Of a DNA stretch of 64,000 bases, positions 31,201 to 42,900 are shown one piece after another. A model generated the notes under the pieces. That model was not told the origin of the DNA, did no database searches, and saw only the letters and a program-made list of their open reading frames with translations. Made by a program: the position numbers and the translations under genes. The stretch is from positions 6,079,220 to 6,143,219 of the forward strand of contig CM030856.1 in NCBI GenBank assembly GCA_018105865.1, read 5' to 3'. Every line of letters starts with the position of its first letter. Positions within the stretch are counted from its first letter, which is position 1. Source of the DNA: Metaphire vulgaris (lineage: Eukaryota; Annelida; Clitellata; Crassiclitellata; Megascolecidae).

Positions 31201-32729
31201 TTGGACATTTTGGAGAAGTGTTATCTGCCAGTGTGCATCACCCAATTGAGCGGTATGGGCTCTTCATGTCTTTTGTACATGTATCTCTTGTATATATTTC
31301 TAGTTTAACTCTCTACTTCATTCTGAGTGATTTTTCAGAAGAGGCACTATACAAATATTTTGTTACATTACATTACATTTCACAGGCTTCTATTTTCTTT
31401 AAATTTAGACGTTTTGTTGTAATTTTTAAAAAATATTTAAATGTGATATTTTGTCATCTAGTTTTTCTTTATTTTTAGGGACAGTTATGGCTTTGTAAAG
31501 TTTTCAAGAACAGAGGATGCAGATCGGCTCAAGTCAGGTTAATATGGATATGTTTTTCTCAAACAGTTTTCACATTTTTAAGGAAAATATTTTGCTTCTT
31601 GTTGTAGCATTAATAAAATATTTTCCTGATTTAGCTGTAAAGATGACAAATATAATTCCAAACAAGGTTTCATTTAATGAAAATTTCATTATCGTGTTTT
31701 ATTGATTTTAACCGCCAGAGAGGATGATTAGGATATGTTTACTGACATGTTCTTCGGTATTCCTGGCTTGATTTGCTAGTGAATTAAAATCTTTATCTGA
31801 GTGTATACATTTCACAATCTGTTGGCTTGATAAGTGGTCTTTGGTTAGGTTTATTAATCGACTTAATTGTGTTTTGGTTGTTCCGAGTTGTTTTTTTTGC
31901 ATAATTTTGAGGAGGCGGTCGTGCTTGCTCGTCAATTTCAAGATGACTTTTATTTCAGAGGGTCACAATGTTTCTGGGTGTCAGAATTTCCAGTTTTCGT
32001 ACGGAGGTCGTCGTGGCTTCTGTAAAGTTGGTTATGCGGATTTAGGTAAATCACCAGGTTCTTTTGTGGTTAGGAAATGTGTAGCACCGACATACTTTCC
32101 CATCACCTGTTGTGTTTCCATTCTGTTTCGTGATTATATACTTTCTAGGCTGGTGGTTGACCAACCATTTTGAGGAAAATCTTAATTTCAACAAGAGCCA
32201 GTATATAGAGATGCTGTATTCTTAATCTAATTTGAATTTACACGGCAAATTGAAAATTTTCATTAAACATTGTATTTTGCTGCGCTGTTTTCTAAGGAAT
32301 TGCAGTAATTTAGTTGACTGGTAATAAGTGCATTTGCAAGATATATCAGTGCAGATTTATCAGAAAGATCCTGAATTCTTAAAATATTTCTAATTTGTAA
32401 ATGGATAGTACCCGGTAAGTTCAGGATTTGGTCTTCCATTTAGAGTTGTTGACTATTTCTTCATTGGCAGTGTAGAAAATGTTTAAAAAATTATTTGAAA
32501 CCAAGTGGTCATCATATAAAAAGGTTTGCTGATTCATTAATTATGAATTGTACTTAGAACCAACACTGAAATTGGTAAGGGAGATTTTTCTATTTCTGGT
32601 GTGTGTCTGTTTAAAGATGATGAATACAAAAATTGGGACGAGTCGCAATCACCGAGTACAAAGTCAACGGACTTTGACTCTTTGCTTAAGGAAACACTGA
32701 AGCTGCAGAAGAAAACATCAAAATCGTGA
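18697..32729 (+). CDS. PGC-1 family transcriptional coactivator (PPARGC1/PPRC1-like)
   Basis: About 1058 aa. The non-coding first exon ends at 18837. Coding starts at ATG 20669. Exons: 20642-20674, 21952-22014, 23048-23414, 24026-24085, 24525-24584, 25483-25654, 25809-26845, 28224-28913, 29216-29390, 29962-30033, 30170-30263, 31131-31252, 31479-31537, 31959-32045, 32617-32729. All phases match. Family hallmarks in order: LTPP (exon 23048), an HCF-1-binding motif EHDYC (28544-28558), an Arg/Ser domain (SSSRSRSRSPLRQ, 29962 on), an RRM starting EERHVIFVGG and including DSYGFVKF, GFCKVGYADL, and a C-terminal DFDSLLKETL matching the invariant PGC-1 tail. The family docks nuclear receptors and NRF1-type factors to drive mitochondrial gene expression. 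I see no clear LxxLL. The acidic N-terminus is divergent. One intron is GC-AG (24585). The join at 28913/29216 is the least certain. Confidence 0.9.
18989..19594. mobile_element. hAT-type foldback MITE, 606 bp
   Basis: GGGTAATAATAATCCGCTGATCT...GCGGATTAGAGGATTATTATTACCCC with long inverted arms and an 8-bp TSD, AACCGATG, on both sides. Lies in intron 1 of the PGC-1-like gene. Confidence 0.82.
22353..22455 (+). other. Candidate cassette exon in the PGC-1-like gene
   Basis: Bounded by TTTCGCAG|GG and CAGG|GTAAGA and open in phase 0 from the preceding exon (GPLLMPSVVAETLKYMPGEH). Used in full it shifts frame and hits a stop in the next exon (TGA about 20 codons in). With the weaker internal donors at 22415 or 22436 it is in-frame. 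The LL...ETL...P composition is reminiscent of the PGC-1 activation domain. It may be a regulated or poison exon, or not an exon at all. Confidence 0.35.
22558..22818 (+). mobile_element. hAT-type MITE (family F)
   Basis: Degenerate ends but a perfect 8-bp TSD, ATGCTGGG (22550-22557, 22819-22826). Intronic. Confidence 0.88.
23634..23705 (+). mobile_element. 72-bp piggyBac-type MITE, copy 1
   Basis: CCCCTTAACTGGGGATCCCG...CGGTTAAGGGG flanked on both sides by TTAA (23630-23633, 23706-23709), the piggyBac target duplication. Confidence 0.85.
27420..27700 (+). mobile_element. LINE fragment (CR1/L2-type reverse transcriptase C-terminal region)
   Basis: Broken frames read ...ARQLDYCNSL, then after frame breaks TLIRDHIKSV and NLHWLL, the order typical of the thumb region of CR1/L2-clade ORF2 (SRLDYCNSLL, RDHITPVLKELHWLPV). 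Intronic, dead. Confidence 0.7.
27743..27814 (-). mobile_element. 72-bp piggyBac-type MITE, copy 2
   Basis: Near-identical reverse-orientation copy of 23634-23705, flanked by TTAA on both sides. Confidence 0.85.
28014..28200. repeat. (TAT)n microsatellites
   Basis: Two tracts (about 28014-28050 and 28155-28200), the second only about 25 bp upstream of the 28224 splice acceptor. Confidence 0.9.
29500..29840 (-). mobile_element. LINE ORF2 C-terminal fragment
   Basis: - strand frames read GRPRRMLLDWMMK and AEIKEEARHRMDGNNW, the GRPR...W-type tail common to non-LTR retrotransposon ORF2 proteins. Intronic to the PGC-1-like gene. Confidence 0.65.
31320..31385 (+). mobile_element. SINE 3' tail (GAGGCGCTATACAAAT family)
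   Basis: TTCTGAGTGATTTTTCAGAAGAGGCACTATACAAATATTTTGTTACATTACATT. The same tail recurs at 38395-38470 (-), 45590-45645 (+), 59070-59145 (-) and 63184-63255 (+). Confidence 0.7.
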
Positions 32730-34639
32730 TGTCATTTATGATCTCATCTACCAACTAATGCCTTTCACGATTTCACAATTGGTTTTCCTCTCTGTTGAAT
32801 TGGCTAGAGGCACTCTGTTATAGTGAAGGTACAGATTTCCCATGCCAGATTTTTCAAGTGTTGGAGCTGGTGCTGATCTCCAGTCTCTGTGGCATTTCAG
32901 TGACACAAGTGGCATACTGAGTACATACATAGAGTAGATTGCCAGCCAAATGTATAGTTTACCTTGCAGCTGAGCATTGCGCCTCATTTTTCTTACCACT
33001 GCCATCTAGCGAGTAAGGCCGAGTCAACCTTGGGGCTCCAACGAGGCTAGAACCCGTTCTGTCAGCGTGCAAACTGCCATCTTCCCACCCCCATATAATA
33101 ATGATATTAGTGATAACGAAGATATTTGTAAATAGTAGCTGTGTTTGTGTGAAGTGTAGATACAAAAGTGCTTGTTAAATTAACAGGCTTCTGTGTGTTG
33201 GAATGATTGCTTAATGCATTATAAGATTTCAAAACACATTTGAAAGTGTCAAGTTGATTTAGAAAAATAAATTGATATCCATAACACAAATATAGCTGGA
33301 ATCACTTATTGCATGCAAAATTGTGGAATGAATTCACTAATTATATTGGTGTCCTCTATTTTCTATTAGAGAAACTTGTGAAATTTTAGGCTGATTTCTT
33401 TATGTAGGGTAAGAATGATGTACTGATCTTCGATAAATTGTCTCAGGGTTTGTTTGTTCTTGAGAACACAGCAGTAAGTTTGTCTCAATTGTTGTTTTGC
33501 AGTTATGAAATTGCCTCCATTTATGATTGATGGATAACTAGCCCAGTTTCATTCATATTGTAGTCTTTTGCAAAATGTCAATTATATTACATGTCTGCAG
33601 ACTTATTCGACAGTTGACGCTTTGACTATGGAGGTGTTTAAATGTTTTAATAGGTTATTGCACAGTTGAGAGTTGATTTTTTTAGTGGAAAGCTTTGTGT
33701 GGTTATGGTGCAGTTGAGTGTTTGAGTGCAGCTCTTCCAGTTATTTTCATGTAATGATACGCTATTGATCACCAATATAGACTTGCAAGTTTTTGTATTT
33801 AGCGAGTTGGTTTCAGTCCAACATATAGTCATATATACTGTAACACCAACATATACATTTTGTTTCTTATGGTGTCAGTGATTCTGTTGCTGGAAAAGTT
33901 TCCAACTCAGTGCATATACTCTTTGAGTGTGAAGTTTTAGCGTGTTGATATCTGGAAATGTATGTCAACAAAATAGGCTTTGCCCATTATAGAAATTAAG
34001 TAAATGTGTAAAGAATTGCTTTTATATTTATCATGATTCTGCTCAGAGCTGCTCATTTGTGCCAATTGTGTTGTTTTGTGTGATTGAGAATTGCTTTTAA
34101 TGGTCATTTAATTGGAGGTTAACGTGCTGTGACTAGTTGTTAAGTTTGTTGATTTTTAAATGCATTGTTTAAGAAAATCCTTTTAAAATACAGTTTTAGG
34201 CTGACATTTAGAAATTTGTTATAATGGCCTGAGAATGGACTGTCCACAACAGACATACCTAATCTTCTTTTCAAAAGAATTTTAAAATTATGACGTGCTG
34301 TCGCAATATGTAAATACTTAATGCTTAATATCAATAATTTTAATATCATACCCTTACCAAAATAGCCAATCCTTGTTGAAAGAGCACATTTGAAATTGCA
34401 AGAAACCAAAAACAATAGCTATGCCCTCTAAACACAAATTAACCATCGGGGCAGAGTGGAAATTAATATGGTCTGTTTACTGTAGTTCTTTACACTCATA
34501 AAGGTGCTATATAAATGTAAATGCAAGATTGTTATGTCATGTGAATTCCTCTGGGTACCCCATAGTGGTTTGGAATGTTGAGATTTTAATGATGGGTATT
34601 TTTGCTGTTTAGCAATCAGAATAAAGTACTGTCATAAAT
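32730..34639. other. Convergent intergenic region / 3' UTRs
   Basis: Lies between the stop codons of two convergent genes. No ORF, array or transposon end identified except a weak tRNA-like patch around 33005-33095. Presumably holds 3' UTR sequence of the PGC-1-like mRNA. Confidence 0.55.
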
Positions 34640-34647
34640 GTAGAAGG

Positions 34648-34785
34648 CAGTGTTTTATCCAGGTGTGTTAGGGGTGGGGGAATCCCCCAAATCCCAGCCC
34701 TAACAAACTTTTGCATTGAACTGTGTGTCCCTTTACCTCCAGCCAAGTCATTCCCCCCAAGGTCTAGAGTCTGGATAAAACACTG
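34648..34785. mobile_element. hAT-type MITE (family E, CAGTGTTTTATCCAG ends)
   Basis: 138 bp, ends CAGTGTTTTATCCAGG / CTGGATAAAACACTG, perfect 8-bp TSD GTAGAAGG. Confidence 0.92.
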
Positions 34786-35124
34786 GTAGAAGGGCCAATA
34801 GAAAATTTGCAAGGCATATGTAGATGTTTAAAAAAAAATCATTATTAAAACATACAGATGTGCAGAAGATCTAACCTTTTCATGAAATAAACTGTATTCA
34901 ATTAGAAGCACTTCTCTCAACTTACAAGATTGTGTATTTAAGAGTTACTGAAGTTTACAGAAACTAATAAAATTTGCAACGAAATAATAGAGATGGCAGG
35001 CTGCATACAATGTCTGAATTCTGTGCACACGTTTCTACATACGTTCTTAAACAAACATCTTTTTTTGGAAGCGGAGAAGTAAAATCTGTATCGAATTCTG
35101 AACATGTCTACTGTCTACGGCATT

Positions 35125-36906
35125 TTACAGACTATCCAAGAAGTACGGCCTCCCTTCATTATCAAGGCGTTTCGTTAACACATCACAGCCAGTCTCGGTG
35201 ATGAGTAAAGTCTGCTCAAACTGCGCTGACAATTTTCCATCGGCAGTCACGGAGGTCCAGTTGTCGGGCCAGATGTTGTCTTTCCAAGTTCCTGGGGCAG
35301 AACCAAAGCAATATAAAACAATGAAACGACAGGATCTTGCATAGCAAAGCAATTTTCAAGCATCAACTCTATATGAATTGAACTTACTTAACCATCACAT
35401 CGCTAAAGGGGATGGTTGCTACCATCCTCAGTTTACCCAAATTTTTCCGAGACTAAGATATTTTCAAGCGCATTTACGGTAGTTACCTGTAGGAGATCCA
35501 ACGGCACACATATAAGCCATGATGCAAAATAGGCATGGCAATAGAATATGTTTAGTCTAAAATGTCACTAAATGCAAGGAGACAGATTAACTTTATGCTA
35601 GAATTTATGTTCTAATGTTTCTGGAATTCTGCCTGGATTTTGCAACCAAATCATGCTACTCATAAGCATGCATTTGACAGAAGACCAACACAACTCCCAT
35701 GTACTGATCAACTACTTCAAACTTAAAAGTTATCTTATAACTATCCAACACCAATTAGGTCAGCTCTGAAGATCCTTTTCTAGTTTAAGAGCTGTTTGGT
35801 GGTTTATACATTTATCTGCTTGCTCTTCTACTGATGATATATGACAGTATAGCATATAACTGTTTTGTGGTATGGTAGCTTTCTTAACCTCGTTCTTGAT
35901 ATTGGATATTATCCAGTACTAAGAAGCCAATATGATTTTAACCTATACTCTGAATGTACCTGGTTGATCACATTGCGGGCTTTGCCCTTCGATCAACTGA
36001 TTTTTTTTCTCTTAACACTAGATTTGCATCTAACTAAGGTTGCAGTGGTAATTCTGTATCAAATTATTACTGCTTAATCTGAATTTCATTTGTCTATATA
36101 CTTATAACTGATTTAATATGACTACCTAATCAAATTATACAGACTTCTGTTATACTACAGTACTAGTAATTGCTACTGGCTACTAAAGTGTTCATGTATG
36201 ATGTGGAGAAGAAAAAATAAACTGATTCTGATTCTGAAAAAAAAACAAGTATCACACACGTCAAAAGTACACTAAGTAATGTAATGCAACATGTAAGTAA
36301 TGTAAAATATAAGTATTCAAATGATGCTCATGGTATGTTACTAGAAGCTTTGTTGTAAAAATAAAACTAACCTTCTGATATCATAGGCTCAATAGTAAAA
36401 GAATGGCCTGGCTTCATCACACCAATGGCTTTATTCTCTAAAAATGTCAAGATAATTTAGATCACTGCAGTCATAATAGTCAAAAGCGATATCTGCAAGC
36501 AGCACAAGTGAATCGCTAAGTTGAAAAGTTGCCTTAAAATAAAATACAATAACAAAATTTAATGAAACCACAGAAGATGACTTCACAGATATACACTTCA
36601 AATGTTTTTTACATCAATTATAATGTCTTTCTGGCATAATAATGGCTATGAAGATTCCTTTTCCAAAGCTTCAGCATGCAGAAACAGCCAATTTTAAATC
36701 CATGCTTTACAGTCTTTCTTTATTACTGTATTTTCACGTATATTAGATGCATCCAATTATAAGATGGAGGTTTTGATGATTTGTGTCAAAAAAATATGGA
36801 TTTTACACTCCCATATCTAAGATGCACCAACAGAGTAAAATACTGAATCTCTATTCAGTAACTTGTTTAATTACAATCCTCTCTCACTTGGATGTGGCTG
36901 CCAGGG

Positions 36907-36969
<63 letters not shown>

Positions 36970-39900
36970 AAATACCAAATCTCTATTCAGTAACCTCAGC
37001 AATCACAATCATTTGACCAATTTTGCTTCAAATTGGACATTTAAACAAAGTTTCCCTCTGCTGTTAATAATAATACACAATCATGCCAATAAAACAAATT
37101 AGAAGCCTAAAATTAGACAGATGCTCAACGTCATTAAAATGCTACTTACTAGCGTAATGTGGCACACTTGGCGCAGTATGGAAAAGCCTGAAAGAAAAGC
37201 AAAGAAATAGCAACAAGAACAATAACAATAACATCATAACCAGGGCTTTGCACATACCGTAAGTCATCATTAACACAGTTCTTTCAGCCAAGTATCTATA
37301 TCATTAACCCCTTGACTGGGTATTTAACTGTAACTCAATGTAAAATGAACGGATAAATCCGGGGTCCCCAGTTAAGGGGTTAACAACACACAGATTAAGT
37401 GCAAAGCTGCAATTTCAGTAATGCAAATCAATTGCACCAACCACAATACAATGCCAATTGGATTGTGTGGCATCAACGAGTTTCTTGCACTTCTTGAAAT
37501 CAATCAATCAATCAAATTATAAATCATGTTTCATGACTTCAAAGCGGGTAAAGCTGTTATATGCTCCTCCACCTCAATGATATTAAGACCATTTGAAGCA
37601 AGTTTTAACAGTGATTGATAACATGGCAAATCCCAATAAATAAATAGCTTTCATCATTTGTTGGCGCCCTCTACAAACACTCATTCAAACAGACATACAA
37701 AGAATCACTAAACTATTCTTTACCTGTGAATTCCATGACCACAGTAGCTGCGAACGACTGAAAATCCATGAGCCTGGGCATGTTTCTGAATAATATCGCC
37801 AACCTCGCGATATCTTACGCCTGGCCGAGCTAGACAATTTAAAAGATGGCGGTTAATAATGTTGTGTCACTCACACAACAGAGAACCAAAAGCACAAATC
37901 ACTTTAAAAGCAATTTAACCAAACAATGTCTTCTAAAACATATGAACTTGTCACCATGCACCTTCACAAGAGATAACAAACCACTGTTCATTTTAAATAT
38001 ATAAACCGAAAACCGGATTTATCTTTATCTTGCTTCTGTGCAAGGTTACAAACACCCAAATAGAAATAGTTATGTTCTCTTTGCGAGTCATCGATTCTCA
38101 AAGTACGATGAAGTCACAAGAAGCTTAAGTAAATGGCTCACAAACCACTGCAACCACACTTTCCTATTGCTTTCTTCATTTATTTCTTTGAAGAAAAACC
38201 AATTATATTATCTCACGATATTTTCATGCAATCAACACAGATGCTAAATAGAACTTCATCATAATAACTTCTACTAGAGCAACCACTTAATTCAAACAAT
38301 GCATCATGCATTGCATGATGCATCATAGTCCTGATTTTTCCATAATAAGTCATAGAAAAGCCGATTTAATGGCAGGAAGTGCTATTGGCCAGGTTCATAT
38401 GTAATGTAATGTAACAAAATATTTGTATAGCGCCTCTTCTGAAGAATCACTCAGAAGCACTCCCGCTGTGATTACTGCATGTTGACAAAGAGAGATGGTT
38501 TGTCATAACATGACATGGAACATCAAAGACAAATACAGTGATAAGCAATACTGAAAGGATGGTTTCCCAGATGTTAAGGTTTACAACAACAATCAGATAT
38601 AACAATACATCTTTTCAGTACAAACAGCCATCATTATAATGAAGTTACAGTGTATTCAATACCCACAGGTATAAAGCAGAAGGTAAATCTTCATGACATA
38701 GAATCTATGAAGCCACAAAGAGTTTTTAAAGCATGCATATCAAAAAATGGAACACAATTTACATAGCTTAAGCAATCTGCATGCTTAAGTCAGTATGTAC
38801 AAACCAGCCTGAATTGCTTTATCAAGGCATTCATGAGTCACTCGTACCAACGTTTTCGCTTTTTCCGACACGGTACCAACCAAAAAGGTCTCATTCAAAT
38901 CTCCATGAAATCCCCGATGGTAAGTCGTCACATCAACTACAAAAAATCGTGATCACCATAACAATAAATAATATTATAGATAAAATAGATGCATATTAAC
39001 AGTACCATTGGCATTTAGAATGTTCAAAAGCATTTTATCTGGCAGACTGTTTGAAAATTATAAAATCTGCTTTGGATATTAGAGGGCCATTTAAATGTAT
39101 CATGTATTTCAATGCTATATTTAAATGCTGGCACTCAACACATATGTATGTATGTATACTGGACTATTTATATAGCGCCGTAAGCATAGCGGGGCCAAAG
39201 ACAAAGGCGCTTTACAAAGGGTATGACTCCCAAAATAGATGGGTTTTCAGTCTTTTTTTTAAATAGGTCGGTCTTTCAATAGATTGTGTCAATGCTGTAG
39301 TGAAAAATTGATCATAGTCTCTGCCATAGAGTAGGGAATTACATACCATTGACTATATCACCATCTTGTAGTGGTCTTCCGTCGGGAATACCATGACATA
39401 TTACCTCATTAATCGACCTGGAGGAAATCGAAATTCAAATGCAATTTAAACATCAAGAATAAATTACTTTACACCGATTGATACATTTTGTTGAATTATC
39501 TATAAATAAAACCTGCTGAATCATTGAAACACACAAAAGACAGAACAGATATTGGAAAAATTCGCAAGATTAAACTAAGTACTTTAAACAATATCATAAT
39601 GCCTCTTTATTCCAGAGAACGAAAAGAGCTTGGCAATGAAAAGCAAGACAATTACTCCAATTTGCAACTCCGTTGCGGTAAATTTTGAGTCGGAGAATAA
39701 ACGCATAAACGAGAGAGAAAAATCACTAACGTGCAACATGATTTTGGAAAATTGTAGTAGTTCAGTGGAGATGGATAACAGTCTCTTTCCATGCATGCCT
39801 ACAGAGCACAATAATCAACTAATTTAATCATAGCTAGAAAATCTGCACCAAAACTGAAGCTAGTTCTTCTCTTGTATTCATTTCATTCACACCATTGTCA

Positions 39901-42900
39901 GCAGCAATATTAAAGTAAGCAAACTAAAAGTAAAAGCAACATATCGTGTAGGCTACTTATATAATATATTCAAAACTAGTGGTAGTGATAATAATGGTGG
40001 TGGTGCCTGATGAATGAACTGAAATTAAAGATGGTGATATTACTTTGTATATTGAATACGTTGGGTCCTTTTCAGCCAATGCAGTCAATCAATCAACTTC
40101 TATAGTGCCACTATCATAAAGCCCAGGGCATCAGCCGATGGCACACCAAATCCAAATAGCATTAGAGCCAGGTCAAGCCAGAAGATCAGTCCGAAACAGT
40201 GATTTTAGTATTAAAGAAAGAGGTATTCAATTCATAAAAAGCATCAATATGTGATAACTTTACTGTACAAGTGCTCAACTTCAAACCGATGATAAAAATA
40301 CCAATAAAAATTTACTAGTAACGGATCAAATATCTTCATTAACAATTCTGACTTTAAGTCAATTCAAGAAAAATTTTCAATCCATTTTGGCAACCACGTT
40401 GTAAAATACATTAACTGCAAATGCAAGCAACTTATATTCATTTAAGAATTTGCACTCGGATAAAGAGCAATATGCTATTTTCTAACCTCATGTACCACTC
40501 TGTCAATTTCTTCTGTAGTTACTCCAACAGCTATCACTTTTGCTGCTTCATCCAGCACTTCTCTGCCAAACTGAAGGCGACACACAAAGACAGTGAAACA
40601 AATTAACAACATAGATGTCAGAAGATAGTATTCACCTCTTCACAAGGTTTTCATATGCCACTTTCACAAGTAAAAGTTACTAGATAAAGTAATCAAAAAT
40701 TTACAACATATTGAAAAATATAAAATATCTTGTAATCCCTTTCGGAATCTGCTTGCTCACTGGATTTCTGAAAACAAATGCATCATTCAACCCTTATATG
40801 AAATTTAAAATTTTTTAAAGTGGATTTTGTGTTTTACTGTATTGTCAAATATTATTCCCGACACTTTTCTGCCACCTCAGACATCCTGAATGCTTATGCT
40901 TTCAAGCTTGTACTCACAGTGCATGGGTCACTCAATGTCATTCTAACATTTCCCTCTGACTGATCTCTGGAATGACCTGGTCTTTTGCAGATGGATTTGA
41001 AGTACCATCGACTGATACCCTTGAGTATTAGAAATGGTGCTGTAGAAGTGCATAATTATTATTATTATTTTTATTATTAACATGAAATTATGCATGGTGT
41101 TTGCTTGTTTGTTTCTGCCATATTTGAAAAATTGCAGTCATTTGAAATATCTTTTTTGCCAAAGCAAATTTTGTTTGGGATCTTGTTTGACCACAACAAT
41201 TGTCAACATCTACTACAAGAAGAGAATTAGCTGGTTGATAAGTACTGTAAACTATCAATAAGTACATAGCAACTAACTTTGCATGCCAATCTCAGTGTGT
41301 CCTGGTCTTCCTCGCTTAAAACTTCAATATTTGTGGAGCCTCTCATTGCTCGTTCACTGGCAGGAAATCCTATGAATGATGAAGCATAAAGAATATTTTG
41401 GCACAAAATAAAAATTCAAAAATTCAACTATGTAGCCGATAAAAATGGCCAAGATGAGAAAGAAACTCGACATTTTGGCTTTAGACATGCATATTGAAAA
41501 CATATTTATGCATTAAAGACGTAAATTAAGCAAGAGAAACTATTTGAACTACTTTTAAAAATACAAATGAAGATTTGGGAATTGTAAATCGTGGTTTCAA
41601 AATAAGTTTAATGCTATTCATACCATCTGGATGATCGGCATAATCAGGCCTAGCAACACGCTCTGGAACCAACCGCCTTTCTGTCTGAAATAGCAGATCA
41701 ACTGCAGTAAAACTACAGGGTACATCTAGAAAAATCACATACACACAAGTGATCCTGCAAAGAACCAACTAACTACACAGCAAATCCCAACTTGGATCTG
41801 CAAACAGATCAGATATCAATCTTCTTCTCCACGGTTCTCGATCAAAGTAACAAATGCTAGAGACAATCAATATTGTAATCCCTGCTATAGAATTCAAAGT
41901 TTAAAATTTCATTAAAAAACAACTCATCTCAATAAATTACCTTAAAACTTCAGTTTAAAATAGATGTTATACATACTGAAATTGATATCATTTTAACTGT
42001 CAAGGTATAAATTTCTGTGTCAGTTTATCTCCTTTAAATTAGAACGTGACATATCACACTAACTAGACAACTAGACAGAGGGAGAGGAAGACTGAGAAAA
42101 AGATGGATGGATAACATCAAGGAAGATCTGGAAGCAAAGAACATGTCGATTGTTGAAGGATGCAGATTAGCGCAAGATCGAGTGAAGTGGAAATGTTTTG
42201 TATCTAACTATTGCCACCATGCAGGCAGAAAGTGAAGATGATGATGATAATGATGATGATATCACACTAACCACAGGATATGGACGAAGTTTTCCAGTGA
42301 AACTAAAACCAGGCCATGGATTGTAAGCAGATTTCTCATCTTTTTCAGATGACTTATCTTCTAAAGAAACAAAATTAAATTATCAATAAAGAAAGTTAAA
42401 AATTAGCTGTCCAATACATTGACCCCAAAAACAGCTCTTATAAAATAACTGCAATAAGACAATGAACACATTTTGTGTTCAGTGAGGAAAAACGAAGTCA
42501 CAGTTGGTAGAATGCTCGGGCATAATTTTCAGATAAACAGCTCATAAATAAAACCCATCCGAAAACTTATTTTTTATTAATATCAAAATTACTGAGCATG
42601 AAAAACATCAAATCATTCAGCTTCTTGCATATTGAATATTCTTGTGCAAAATGCTGAAAAAAGTATCCCTATTCACACAATTTTTCCACATATATACAGA
42701 AATCAAGGTTACTGCATGTGGCAGACTATTTTGACAAATCGTGTTTAGCACCAATGCAATCTTAAAATTTTAATTTTCATAAATAATTGTCAGAATATTT
42801 CATCAATTCATAATTAAGTGAATCATCATGTTGAAGATGCATCAAGGCTGACAAAAAACAAAATTGATTTCTGTAAATAAAGAGTAGCCTCTGAAAAAAT

